From Engraulis encrasicolus (Eukaryota; Chordata; Actinopteri; Clupeiformes; Engraulidae), in contig NC_085868.1 of assembly GCF_034702125.1 (NCBI RefSeq), positions 39,114,628-39,178,627 on the forward strand: a stretch of DNA of 64,000 bases, read 5' to 3'. Numbering within the stretch: the first letter of the stretch is position 1; the number at the start of each line of letters is the position of its first letter. Made by a program: the position numbers and the translations under genes. Of the stretch, positions 45,764 to 57,934 are shown in pieces. Under the pieces are notes generated by a model that searched no databases, was not told the DNA's origin, and was given only the letters and a program-made list of their open reading frames with translations.

Positions 45764-46050
45764 CAGAGGAGGGGATGTCTTGGCGGTCGCTCTTACCCGG
45801 CCCCTGATAAAATTTTAATGTTATATAGCTTTCACATGAAATGTGTTTTGTACAGAAATCTTAGAAACTACATTTGCATTACAATTAAGCTATATTTTCA
45901 GGGGACCTAGTGAAGGTGTCTGTTGTAAAGGTACCTTCAATATAGGCCTAAAGTACAGGGGGAAATCCTGGTTTATGTTCATAGTATGGCCCTAGGAGGA
46001 CTTCATAAAATATGAACTGGCCCTCGAATTAAAACGTTTCCCCACCCCTG
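45764..46050. mobile_element. hAT-type MITE, relative of 32802-33078
   Basis: Ends CAGAGGAGGGGATGTC and CGTTTCCCCACCCCTG. The interior aligns with the 32.8 kb copy (TTTTCAGGGGACCTAGTGAA, CAGGGGGAAATCC). Flanks TACTAGAT and CACTACAT match at 6 of 8. Confidence 0.75.
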
Positions 46051-46299
46051 CACTACATGAACATCTAGATACAATATGCATCTAGTGATGGGTCAGTCAT
46101 TTCATCACACTGCCTCCCTCTTCGGGAAGGAATCACAACAAACATTAACTTTATCTATGACTTTCAATGTGTAATTAACAACACTATAGACCAAGCCTCA
46201 AAATAATAATGTTTGGTGTGTGTAAACACATTACCACTTGATTAACCTAAATTTGGTGTTGGCCCTACTTTGAAGCATCCATGCACTCAGGACCAAACA

Positions 46300-46570
46300 C
46301 ACAAACTTGATTCCATTGACTTCCAGCTCCATGGATACCTGTAGAAACGCTACTCCAATTTTGACCACTTGGTGGTGCTAGAACACAATGGTACATAAAG
46401 CCGTACATAAAGATGGTATGGCACAATATGCTATGTAATGACAGGAAAATAGAAGGGTCTGCGTTACAGTTCAGCTGCAAAGTGGGAGAGATGAGCTGGC
46501 GTTTGTTTCACAGATGTTCCCACAGTTGTAAAGTTCAAAATCAAATGTCTGAGCCTGAGCTGATAATAGG
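46300..46570 (+). repeat. Paralogue of the 32.6 kb repeat, uninterrupted
   Basis: Carries GCTACTCCAATTTTGACCAC, GGAAAATAGAAGGGTCTGCG and CTGAGCCTGAGCTGATAATA. At the point where the other copy holds a hAT MITE it reads ATGTAATGACAGGAAAATAG without insertion. Confidence 0.75.
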
Positions 46571-48420
46571 CCTACTAGGCTTCATCTAATATGCTTTCAA
46601 GATATCTTTTTTATCATCTGCTCAGAAAAGGCTGAATGGAACTTAATTGAATTAATGATATGACGTGCAGCATTTTAGTCATTTATAGCTGTTTACTAGT
46701 TTGTCACAGTGTCACAGCCATAGCTAGACTCAGTTTAAATATGCGCTACCCTAATTACACTCCACAGAAGTGTGGCGATTTTGTGCTGACCCAATTGAAT
46801 AAAGTGTTTGAAAAAGTTGCTGCATTTAGTTGCTCTTTATTAGACTTTGGCCTATAGGCATTTTTAATCGGTGCGCTGGACATGGTTTAACATATTTTAC
46901 ATCTGACTTATTCGGGTCATGATGCTGCACTGAGTGTTTTCTAGAATCTAAAATGTTTTGGTATAGTAATGGAGCATAACTTCACAGTTTCCTGGGCTCT
47001 AAATAAAGCTTTTCATCAAAACTACTGTACTGTACGGAGGCTCTGACTAAGCAGCACATAAGCATTCATGAATTTCATCCTTATTCATGATATCGTCACA
47101 GTGATTTATGCTGTTTCTGTAGATATTGTTGTTGCTGCGTATATACACTAAGTTTGTGGAAATTTCTCCCAGTAATGCAAATTCACAAGACAGCAGAAGA
47201 TTAAACTTGAAATAAATGGAGCTTGACCTTGGCCGTGACCGTAAGGCACTGGTCCTGTTATGCCAGGAACCAGGGCTGATTACGGGGTCAAGAGTTTGCA
47301 TAGCCGGTAACCTGGGAGTCAGTTGTCCTGGGACGAAGGAGAGACATGGGTCCAGAATTGGGTCCTTTCCACATTGTATGTACTATGTGGAGGGGCCCTC
47401 TCAGATGACTTTGTTCTGGGCACAACAAAAGCTCTCAGGTGCCCTGACACAATACTGACCAAGCTTCTAAATGACAACGGTTGGTGTAAACCACATTACC
47501 TACTACCTAAATTAGGAGTTGGTCCTATGAAGCATACCGCCAGGGCCAAACACATAAACAGGTCAGCCAGGTGCAGAGGCCAAGGGTGGCTGAGCGGCAT
47601 AACATCAAAACCATGTATTGGCACAGTGGACCAAATCTTCTAGAATGAGAATGCCATTCATGCAACCATGACAATGAAAGGCAGACATATCTAAATTACA
47701 GCAAAAATACTGATGTCAAAATTGGTCAAATTCTTATCAAATCTTGCTTGTGATTATGTATTTTTTTCTCCCGAGAATGTAGAACTAGTCCTTGCTAAAG
47801 CCGTCTTAAAGCAACCTGGATAATAAATGGCATGGGGGAGATGGGGGGGGGGGGGGGGGGGGTGTGTACATGCACTCACAGATTCTGTGCCCTGAGGCTG
47901 CTTCAATCCATAATCTAGCAGCTCCTTGATCGCTTGATCATCTGCTGTCATGGGCAGGCATTGCTTTCCCGGGGGGCCCCACAGTAACCTGTAGCCTAGG
48001 GGCCCCGGACTATCTTAATCCGGCCCTGCATGTCCATCCAGGGCTGCTGACAGCTTTGGCCAGGACTGGGACCCCCCACTCAACACATACACTGCCCCCA
48101 AAAAATAAAACAGATGCCAAACCCAAAGCAATGCAACTCCCTGTCAATCTGTGATATAAGCCTGTCTAAATTAGAAAGCAACACTCATTGTGAATCAATT
48201 TTGTCTATTGTTTTGCAAATTAAACAAGCAATGGGTAAAAATTAGAGGTAATAACCAAAATACTGTACATAATAGTCAGGTGGGTCACCAACCATTTCTC
48301 GTTTTTCATCCTTTCTGTCTGTTTTTTTTTTGGTCACGTACATTTTGATAGTTTCACACCCCTGTATGTACCAAGAGGCGGTTTCACCCACTGAACTTGC
48401 TCAGCTAGTGGTAGTCATCC
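46570..48420. other. No gene recognised
   Basis: Contains a dispersed-repeat segment (47000-47210), a G run near 47842-47862 and a hAT-like GGGGCCCC/CCGGCCCTG end near 48000-48030. No exon was supported. Confidence 0.4.
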
Positions 48421-48432
48421 AAGATGACATAT

Positions 48433-48659
48433 TAATATGTGCACATCCCGGGAAAAGGTGCTGGACGAAGGCCAACTGTAGTTTTCAAAGTGAGAAGTCT
48501 GCACACTTAAAATCCTTTTTGTTGTACCTGTACTTTATTATTTCATGGCAGGATTACGTTTTGACCTCAACAGTCTTCATCAGATTCTCTACTACTACAT
48601 GAAATAATAAAATACAACAAAAAGGATTTTAAGTGTGTGGACTTCTCACTTTGAAAACT
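48433..48659. mobile_element. Ribozyme-bearing foldback element G
   Basis: Inverted arms AGTTTTCAAAGTGAGAAGTC and CACACTTAAAATCCTTTTTG with their complements enclose a loop with a hammerhead-like core. Flanks AGATGACATAT (48422-48432) and AGATGACACAT (48660-48670) match at 10 of 11. Its left end (GTGCACATCC, AAAAGGTGCTGGA) matches element A. Confidence 0.75.
48558..48583 (-). ncRNA. Hammerhead-like core G (one core base lost)
   Basis: Minus strand: CTGATGA, stem II GACT/GGTC with loop GTTGA, then AAAAC in place of GAAAC. Probably inactive. Confidence 0.4.
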
Positions 48660-48989
48660 AGATGACACATCAGTACTGTGCTGTGGCAAGGTTTGCGGTG
48701 TCCCCCAGTACAGTGTCCAGAGCATGGAGAAGATGACAGGAGACATGCCAGTTCACTGACGAGGTCATCCTTGTGCTACCCAGATGGCAGAGAAAGAACA
48801 CTGCAAGAGCCCTGTCAAATCTGCTTCATAGGCCACAGATGACGCATGTGTTTGCTCAAATGGTCAGAAACACGCTACATGATTCCCTTTATTTTTTGGA
48901 GCACTGTCCAATGTAATGAGGACCCAGTTCTCGGCCGGGCCCCCTCTCTCCTTGGGCCTGGGACAACTGACCCATTTATCCCCCCGCCG

Positions 48990-49340
48990 TCGGCTTCCCT
49001 GTGTCTGTCCATGTGTCTGTCGGAGCTGGTTGACATTGCAATCACTGGAGGAGAGTCTCTTCTCCTCTCTCCCCTCATCTCCTCTCTTCTCCAAATTGCC
49101 ACCTGCCCTGATTTTTCAAAGCCTCCCGAGTGGATGACATCAGGGGCCAGGGAAAATGGCCGTTCTGGTCGAGTGAGGGAAAATGACGGTGCTTTCATTG
49201 ATTAGCAAAATGCCAAGAGCTCCCATATGTGCCTCACCTGGGGGAGGTTTGTTTACGTTGCTTCACGGCTGATTAGCTCTGCCTGCTGCACCAGCTGTGA
49301 CAGCCGGGTCCCTTCAGTGACTTTACAGCTTGCGGACTCT
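48990..49340. other. Non-repetitive, moderately GC-rich block, possible regulatory element
   Basis: Between repeats lies a stretch with no repeat signature. It includes GTGCTTTCATTGATTAGCAA, GGCTGATTAGCTCTGCCTGC and CACCAGCTGTGACAGCC. The texture (TGATTAGC-type homeobox sites, an E-box, no open frame) is like conserved enhancers near developmental regulators. This is an impression only. Confidence 0.25.
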
Positions 49341-49349
49341 AAAAATATT

Positions 49350-50050
49350 AAGGCTAGGCCTATATAAGAATATTTAATAAAGCCAACTAAATGAGAATGT
49401 GCATTCTGTGTGTGTGTATGTGTGTGTGGGAGGGGGGTGATGATAAAAAAGAGGCCAAAGAAGACCCCATCTGTTAAAAAAAAGAAAATATTAAGAAAAA
49501 AAAACGGTTAATCATTAGTCGTCTTTGCTGATGTGGTGTCTTCTGATGTTCCATTGGGCATTTTGGTTACTGCAAGAATTTTACATGGGAAAGAAATGTC
49601 TTTTAACACCAAGGAATGTAAAGCCAAACATAGAACAGTTAGGCCTACATGGAGAGCTTGTGGACACAAATGCTATAGGCCTACATCCACCGTTGTAACA
49701 GCTTTTCATACAATTTTGCCAGAATAAAATAGTAGATTGAGGACCTGATGGTGAGTACGCCTGAAGTTCTCGGCAGCATTCATACAATATTTTGCTCTAA
49801 GAGAGAAAATGACAGTTTTCAGTGCACCTTACATTTGAATGCCGATTTTCGTTTCCTTCCTCCCTCCCTTCCTTTCTTTCACTTTTGCAGACAATGTAGA
49901 CTTTATTCTCATATAGATAATGTAGGCCAATAGAAATTTCAGAAATATGATATTAGAAACCTGGCGTCAATGATTTCCTTCAAAAAAGGTTTCTATTATT
50001 CAACAGTTTGCCACAATACGCTCAACTCATTCACTACTACAGCAACTTGA
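49350..50050. other. No gene recognised
   Basis: AT-rich DNA with short simple repeats (CTTCC-rich near 49855-49880). Nothing coding was supported. Confidence 0.4.
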
Positions 50051-50059
50051 AGTCTGTGG

Positions 50060-50174
50060 CTGGATCTCAAATGGTGCACTTGTGCACTTCGGGCACTATG
50101 TTTCAGTGCGTAACTACGGCATGCGCACTGAAACATGAACACTAAAGTGCACAAGTGCACCATTTGAGATTCAG
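50060..50174. mobile_element. Palindromic MITE
   Basis: Near-perfect foldback: TGGATCTCAAATGGTGCACT and the complementary GTGCACCATTTGAGATTCAG surround a second inverted pair TTTCAGTGCG/CGCACTGAAA. Flanks TCTGTGG and CCTGTGG are a possible short duplication. Confidence 0.75.
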
Positions 50175-50187
50175 CCTGTGGTTCTTC

Positions 50188-50436
50188 TTAGCGTCGTGGT
50201 GGCATCCATCTGACATCGGTGGAAGCAGACGGTCGTCTCTCCCGGAGGGAAAAAAGACTGCCTGCGGCGCTCTGTCTCTCAGCCCAGGACAAACTGAGCT
50301 GTAGTGCTGAAAGCGTCCTCTTGGGGTAGATGTGGCTCCATAGCTCTCTCAGCACCCAGTCCGCAGCTTTCGCGGGGACCGGATCGCAGGATTCCCAAAT
50401 GAAAGCGCTACTTGTGTTGGATGCCCTCTTCGCCAC
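50188..50436 (-). CDS. Unassigned open frame, possible exon
   Basis: The minus-strand frame includes SNTSSAFIWESCDPVPAKAA and WVLRELWSHIYPKRTLSALQ and stops just before the palindromic MITE. It has no ATG in frame within the GC-rich part and extends upstream (NPLIPEVAKRAS). Composition is unlike the surrounding AT-rich DNA. I do not recognise the protein. It may be an exon of an unidentified gene, a gene relic or chance. Confidence 0.2.
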   Translation of the reverse strand: MAKRASNTSSAFIWESCDPVPAKAADWVLRELWSHIYPKRTLSALQLSLSWAERQSAAGSLFSLRERRPSASTDVRWMPPRR

Positions 50437-50544
50437 TTCAGGAATGAGCGGGTTAGTCGCATGATACCCATAGAAAATTGTGTATCCTTTTATTTTTTTT
50501 TTATTTTTTTTAAGTTCAGGATTATTATATATTATAAGTCATTT

Positions 50545-50545
<1 letters not shown>

Positions 50546-50629
<84 letters not shown>
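50546..50629 (+). repeat. (GT)n microsatellite
   Basis: A pure GT run of about 42 units. Confidence 0.97.
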
Positions 50630-50631
<2 letters not shown>

Positions 50632-50849
50632 CCAGCTAAAGTTAGTGAGTATTTGACCATGCATTTGCACGGTTTTAGTTTTAGTTGGGTTGGGTCTGTT
50701 CACTTGCATCGAATAGCCACAAGAAAATATGACACAGAAGTTAAAAATAGCACCCACCACCTTAATTTACCACATTGAAAAAGGACACCTGAACTCCAAC
50801 TCAACTCACGACACATTTCTGTGCCATAGGTAGCCTACTTGTAGACCCT

Positions 50850-50850
50850 T

Positions 50851-50934
<84 letters not shown>

Positions 50935-50935
50935 C
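50850..50935 (+). repeat. (TAGA)n microsatellite
   Basis: About 21 tetranucleotide units, ending TAGACACGCAGACAGACACG. Confidence 0.97.
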
Positions 50936-51299
50936 ACGCAGACAGACACGTGCGTATGCCTGAAAAAGCAACATTTGAGAGCAGGTGCGTAAAGTAGTAT
51001 AGGTTATTGCTACACTTTTACGCAATCGTCTATGCATAACCATGAGCACTGGTTGAAATTTAAATGAGAAATAGTCATGGACTAGCTTGTGTCAATTATG
51101 TAAAAAAACGGGCGCGGGATTTCCCGCTTGCTGTGACCTATAAATATTCAAAGCACTTGTGCGCTAAATGTTTTCTGTCACGTCATTCTTTCGAGCTAAA
51201 ACGCAGCTATTTCTCCCCGGTTACATCCTCCACTGAACTCCACGAACGACCCGTCGTGCCCTAAGCGCCTTGCGTGGTGCCGTGACCTACGGGTCATTT

Positions 51300-52543
51300 C
51301 CCGGGAGGGCGGAGGCACGGACGTGGTGGGGTGGGGGATGGTTGTCCGTCAGGAGTGATGGTGACCATTACTTTAGTACATCGTCCGACTTCAGGCAATC
51401 CTATTATCAACTTCCCATGGTTGACTAACCAGAGCTGCGCTCTTGGTGTACAGTCGCGTTGTCAGACATACACAACACAAACAACAATTACAAGGCATTG
51501 CATCTTTTGATGTGCGACTAGTCGGAGAGAATTAGTGACAGCTTGGCTATACGGCATAGAATGGTATACCATGGATTGGGTGGGAATCCGCCAAAATGCC
51601 TCCTCTGTCAGTCACTTAGTCGATATGACAATAAAAAAACTTGGAGAAACAGCTTCGACAACCAAGCGATATCTGTGGTGGGTTCCCAAAAGACTGCTGC
51701 GCTTTGTTTACGATTTGCGTGTGAAGCCTCGGTTGAGCACCCTCCCTCCTTCCCCTCCGCTCGTGTTTTATTTTACACGGACGTCGAGCGAAGTGTGCTA
51801 GGTTTATGGTAATTGCGGTTCCCCGACTAGCCTTCTGGGTAGTCTACGGCTGAGCGCGAGCTGCCTGCGCTCAGCCCTCATTCTCCGCTGCACATTCGGC
51901 GGCAGCAGTTGTAGGTGACTCGTGGTACGCTCAATGTAGGTTAAATCTTGGAGTATATACTTACATTCAGGATAAGATCAACATTATAGGAAGCCTGGAA
52001 AGAGGCAGCGGCGTGGACAACATGTATGGTTTATCTCAAGGAAAAACTCACGGTGAAATGCTTAACGACTGACCGTTCGGAGACGGCGTGCTCGTTGTCT
52101 GCCTTGCCCAACATGGCGCTGCGAAGCATTACCGAGCTGAATTAGTTCATCTTGTGCACTGTACGGACGTTCGCCACCTGTACGTTAAGGGACTCCTGAG
52201 TACTCCCTCTATCCGGACTAAGGAATATAATTTGAGTTTTTGTTGGATTTCGAGGATGTTGATATCACTTCACGAGGCAGTTTTCCATAACTGGATATAC
52301 ATCGAGACTTTGGATCATTAACATTGTGAAGTCATCCGCCCACTCCACAAAGTGAACCATTTGGTCTATTATTTTCGGTATAGATTCATATTTAGTATTT
52401 GTAAATTGTCCTGCGTTTACTTTTGATGCCTCGTCTACACTAATAACTGTCTTCGTTTGAACTGGACGCATCGACAAGCTCAGTAGGGCTACATTTTTTT
52501 TTCCATCGCCAAGACCGAGGAAAACATTTTGAGTTAAACTCGG
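51300..52543 (+). promoter_or_regulatory. bcor: Candidate bcor promoter and noncoding first exon
   Basis: CpG-bearing, non-repetitive sequence without a long open frame. It ends at AAACTCGG before GTAAGAA (donor at 52544), an excellent splice donor with no coding frame in front of it. This fits a 5' untranslated exon about 4.8 kb before the next bcor exon. The start site is not defined. Confidence 0.4.
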
Positions 52544-52599
52544 GTAAGAATATTTATTTCATTTCCCCCATCATATGTGCAGATTGAATGTCTCGTGTT

Positions 52600-55500
52600 G
52601 TTTTGTTACAGTTGGCATTGAGCAGTTACTGCGCAGCACGATCGGACCCTAGACAAACTAGCGGAGTTCAAGTCCTCACGATACCAAGTCCATAGGCTAT
52701 TTATTTCAGTAGGCCTATGCCAATTTAACCACGAGATTTGTTTTTATTTGCGATAAACAAAGAGGATACAATATCTCGTCTGGGAAAGTGTTGTTCGCTA
52801 ACCCTTTTTTTCTGAAAATGCGTCCAGGGAAGCGCGGGTATGACTTCTGGTGACTACGTTGCAAGTCCAGCGTAGCCTACAAAGAATCATTTTACTTGTT
52901 ATGTGAAGTCTTTCCATTCACATACCAAACATGACTAACAACAGAATAAATGAATGGGGACGGCAATATTCTACTAATTACCTAGGCCTACAATATATTA
53001 TCCTAGTTGAACTGCGCAATCTATTCCAAGCACAGAACAAACACGCCTGATTGAAGAGATGTGTAGATTCACGTGGTTGGCTTTCTTATGGCACACTAAC
53101 ATGTCTTAAGTGGGTGTGAAAAAAAAAGATGTCGATCCGTCTCATATATTTTATGGACGCAACCTGCCGTGCGAGTGTAGACTTCACTGCACGCATTTGG
53201 AGGTCACCTCCTTTCGACATTTTCCGGGCGTTTGCGCTGGATTGAAAGTGCCCTTCGCTTTGCGCCTTGCTCAAAGGAATGCTTTGCTCTTCGTTTTTGG
53301 AATGGCAACGTGTGTGTATTATACGCAGGCATTTCGCTCAAAGCAGAGGCCAGGCTGAACGGGCAAAGCGAAGCATGTCGGGTGTCAAGGCTGACAAGAC
53401 AGCCTGTCAAAAATTCTGTCCATCCCACTCCACTATCACGTTGTGTGGAGTAGCCGTTATCTGCGCCTTGCTGAATTAAAAAAGTTGGATTCCCCGAAGT
53501 GCCATTTTAAGTAACTTGGTTTGGTTTGGCAAAAGTTTCAAAAAACGGTGAGCTGTGCACCAGCTTGAGCATTCTCCGTGTCTGTGATCAACCTCGAGGC
53601 GCTTTCGGTCAATAAGTGGATTCTTGGGCCTTTCAATGGTTTGTTGTGTGGAAAGATAGATAGGCCCCCGGGTTGTGAAATGGGTCAAGGCTGGCGAATG
53701 TGTCTCTGAGAGGAAAATGTTATTTAATGTATCATTTGCCCAACAAGTTTAAAAAAAAATGTCAAAGTGCATAACCCTGGGTTGGGTTAGGTTGTCGGTT
53801 AGGCAGCGTTTTCAAGACTCGTCCAATGCATAATTTGCAGAGGTTATAAGTCTTACAATGTAAGAAAATAACATGCGGTGAATTGGATACATGTATAAGG
53901 ACACAAACCTGTGTGGCGATTCTGTTTAGGAGTCTTCACTGTGTCTTGAATATGCTATATCCAGGCCTATAAATCTGGTATAGAGTAGGCGCCTGAGAAA
54001 GTGCCATGCTACTGGTTTCCCTTAGCAGCAAAACTGGACAGGGTTCACAGAAGCCATGCAACAGTTTTGTCCTTGCTCTTTGCAATTAATGTATTTCTTC
54101 AATTGGTCCTTGTTTTTCATACGTTGTTCCATTCCATAATTCAGGAAGACTTGCACATTAAACAACTCAACCGTCTATAAAAATATAGCCTGCTTTGACA
54201 TTTTGTAAACAACATTCCAATTTCGAAAATGTAGAACTTAGGCCTACTATTGAACATACGTTATCATTCAAGTGCTTATGCCTGGGGGCATTGTTGGGAG
54301 TTTTTCTTTTCAAAGTTTGGTGGGAGCTTTTTTGCGCATGATTTCCTTAACCAAACCATCTTGTCCAGTGCCGGAGTGCCTGACTCATTCCAGTCGAATC
54401 TCCCGTGGTAGCACAGAAAGGAAGACTGCTAAGTCACTGAAACCCTTTAGTCCAACGCAAGATTGTCTGGATATTTGCCAGTAATGCCGTATTGTGTCTA
54501 GGCCCTCAGCATTTTAATAATTAAAAGATCGTGCAGACAAAATGCTTGGGCTCCTGCATTTAATCGTAGCAGTGTCATGCAGTGTTCCAAAAACGCCAGA
54601 GGGCTATGGCGCATGCCTTTCACCTCAATCCTCTAGTCCCTGGTAACACTATGGCACATGTCAATTTTCCCAAAAACGTCTACTCCCTGGTAACACTTGT
54701 AGTTTAGCCAACCAACCTGCGTGCAGTGGCCCAATGACTGTCTGAAATGCGTCCGAGGGCAGCGGAACGCACGGCAGAGCCGAGCCGCAATATCGGATTT
54801 CAGAGTTTGGCTCCCGCTGGAGACGTCACGGTTTGATTGAAGTTTCTCTCAGCCCCGCCATCTCCCCAGGGACGACAGGCCTGAAACAGGAGAGCCTCTT
54901 CTCTCCGCTTCGGGGAGCTTATGTGCCTCAGCAGGAGTTCCGTGTGCACGGATCGCTGCGCTCGCATAAAGACGCCTACCCCACGCCTACACATTGTTTT
55001 CCTTAACACTGCGTTTTCACGGAAAAGCGCCAAACAGAAAATACACACAGTCGGGTAGAGGAGCTGCCCCCACTGGAGACCCTATAGGAGGAGGACAACA
55101 AAAGCCTGTTCGCCCTTGACCACACATAGGCTGTCTTCCACGGTGCTTTTTAGACCTTATGGTCTACACATTAACTTAACGAGAGGAGTTCTTTTGGTTT
55201 AACCATGTTATGTTATGTGGAATAAGTCGAGCAAGCTGACATGTTCGTACTGCATTGTTTTAGCCTTAGTATGGTCAATTACTTGCATATTTATTTCTAT
55301 TTCACTACCGAGTCCAGACCTCCCCAAGAAGATGTGTTAATCTCGATAATCCTACAGATTTACACCTCAAACGTGTGCAACATTCTGCGGTTAATAGCAA
55401 TCTGTTGCCACGGCAAGTTAACCCCTTTTCATATTGGTTAGTCTATATTAGTTTTGGACATATAGGTCTTGTAGGCCTAGGTTCCACGTCTACTTCTTGC

Positions 55501-57350
55501 GGTTAGTAAACCCCAGTTTTCAGCGTGAGAGTGATCTTGAACGTGAGCTTTTTTTCTGTCGACTTTGCTGTGTTTATTCCTGGTCGCCTCTCTGACATTG
55601 ATAGCCACGCATTCTTTAGGGCAATAAAAGATTAAACCCCATTGCTCTGTCGCGCTGGCCTTTTGTTTGAATGTCACTGCTGTGTGCGCCGCGAGTGTAA
55701 TCTATAGCCTACTCTACTGGCCGCCTTCTACAAAATCACGAGCCCAGCCCAAGACCCAAGTCTGCCACCTACACTCGTGGTTTTTTTTTAACCTCCCTGC
55801 GCTGTTATACATCATTGTCGATGCGTAAACCTTTGAAACGCGAATGACCCTTCCGACTAGCCTATCTCCGGGGCCATTTTCCACTCCCCAGTCGTTGGAC
55901 ATTGTACAATATGTTACTGCCGCTTTAATAGACGACGAGCCTCCGCTCTTGATAAAGCTGGCAGCCTTCCAGTGTCGACCCCGCGGAGCTAGTGAGGCAG
56001 TAGGCTACAGGCTGCGCGTGAGTTGAAGCAGGAGACCGCGAGCCAGGCTTTCCTCTCGTCCCCTCAGGTGCGGCAGCGGGCCGCCAAATATCAACACGCC
56101 CCGTTTAGTTAAAGGAAGTATGTGTTGAATTTCACACGGTCATTAGCTTAATTGATTGTCACACTAGTGTTGTTTGTAGGTCTTTGATATTCACAGCAAA
56201 GGTGACGGTCTCCCTTTCCCCCTTTGTTCAGTTGTTTGATCCAACAACAAATGAATGGAAGAACTACACCGAAACCTAAATAAGAGAAATAAATAAAATA
56301 ATAATAATAAAAAAAAACAATAAAAAAACAAACAATCCACTACCCATTTAACAATATCCCCAAAACGCATGCGCAACTATTATGGGAACTCTGGTCCATA
56401 GACTCTATGTCTACTCTGGTCCCCTTTTAGAATTTGTGAGAATTATAGGACTAATTTGTTAGTCTAATCCGTCATTTTAATTCAGAAGAACAATAACTTG
56501 TTAGTAGGGCCTAGACTACTTCTAAAAGCACTTGCGGAACGAATTAAGACAACAGAAGGCGAGGCAGCATGTGGACAACACCCAAAATAGGTTATTAAAT
56601 ATTTTCTCCATTTGGAATGGGGTCAAGTAGCCTAGCCTACTCTACACTTGTAGCTCTGTGTCAATAGGCCACCTTGCGTAGTTGGCCTGTTGGATTGAGT
56701 TTTTGTTCCTAACACGGACCATGATATGGATGCGGCTTTGATTTAGGCTTTCGAGATTTTGGTTTGATTTTGCTGCGTTTTGACTAGGCCATTCGAAAAT
56801 GAATTAAAATGGCACGGGTTGGTAGTAGCGTCAAGTCAAAACGCCATAGGCTACATTACATAAATTAGACTAGTAGTTCTAATATTTACCATTAATCCTG
56901 TTATCATTGTATTGCTAATGTGAAATGACAACAGAATTAATTGTAAATAACTCACTCTTTCTTCGATAATCGATACCACTGTCAGCGTTTCCGCGTGCGT
57001 CCTTCATCAATGGAATTGGTTGAATATTTCAAGATTGCAACTGTTAGCTCTACTGGCGCGAGCCGCTGTCATACCAGAAATACAGACCACAGTCATATCC
57101 GCCCTGAAGTGCCTTTATTTGGTTAGGAAAATAGTGAAATTGGTGTGAGACAAAATCCGTTTGCGTCTTCTTTTTCGCATTCTTCAAGAACCAGTTCTTG
57201 CCACGCCATTTTGATTGGCTTTTGAATTTTTGGTCAAGGAGAAATTCCATCAATGAACTGGCGTTTAACTATGAAAGTAGTCTTATTCTCGTTTAAGGCC
57301 ATGATTTTGTCCAGTTATTGTTGGTCGTTTGCTAAAAACAAATACCCCTG
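52600..57350 (+). other. Probable bcor intron 1; no coding exon found
   Basis: Searched by eye for the mammalian BCOR N-terminal exon (beginning MLSATPLYG) without success. GC-rich, repeat-poor blocks at 54740-55080 and 55840-56080 could be regulatory. TGGAGACGTCACGG near 54819 holds a CRE-like ACGTCA site. Confidence 0.35.
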
Positions 57351-57360
57351 TTCTTTTCAG

Positions 57361-57436
57361 CAGTTTGTTATCCACGCGTGATGGTAATGTCCAGACAGCC
57401 CGCCAAAGATAACTAAAGAAGATACCACAAAGCATG
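57361..57436 (+). CDS. bcor: bcor small exon ending in the start codon
   Basis: The acceptor TTCTTTTCAG (to 57360) and donor GTAAGA (from 57437) bound a 76-base exon whose last three bases are ATG. Joined to 58212 this gives ATG-GTG-GAT, so translation would start M-VDASTACRM. The spliced context is AAAGCATGG, with A at -3 and G at +4. The frame upstream is closed by TAA at 57410-57412. The remaining 73 bases are 5' untranslated. Confidence 0.6.
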
Positions 57437-57887
57437 GTAAGAGCTGATTTTATTTTAATTCAATAGTGAATTGGTGCATTTAAGACACCATAGGCCTTAA
57501 TTCATAAAAGGTTCAGAAAGATTTATCCAAAAGGTGAAGTAAACCTATGGGGAAAATGATTAATCAAAGAAAATCGCAACTTTGTCTCTGGTTATATGCA
57601 ACAGTCTGGTAAATATACCCCAAATCCCCCCAGAGTTCAACAGGCTGCTCTTTAACTTTCACAAGGGATTACTAGTTGTACCTTGCACATGCCTGTCTAT
57701 CCCAGCTAAACAAATGGAGCCTTCTAGGAACCTTGACTCAGATCAGACTCCCCAGAGTCAGAGTCAGATGTGTCAACTACTTGCTTATCTATTTGTGCTG
57801 AGGAACATATATGCAGACTGAATAAGGACAGATAGAAATGCAGCAGTTGACATGTCAGCACAATATTGTATGTGCACGCATGTGTGC

Positions 57888-57934
<47 letters not shown>

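Noticed and set aside
49855..49885. Poly-pyrimidine run as a splice signal
   Set aside because: No open frame or donor follows; it is a simple CTTCC repeat.
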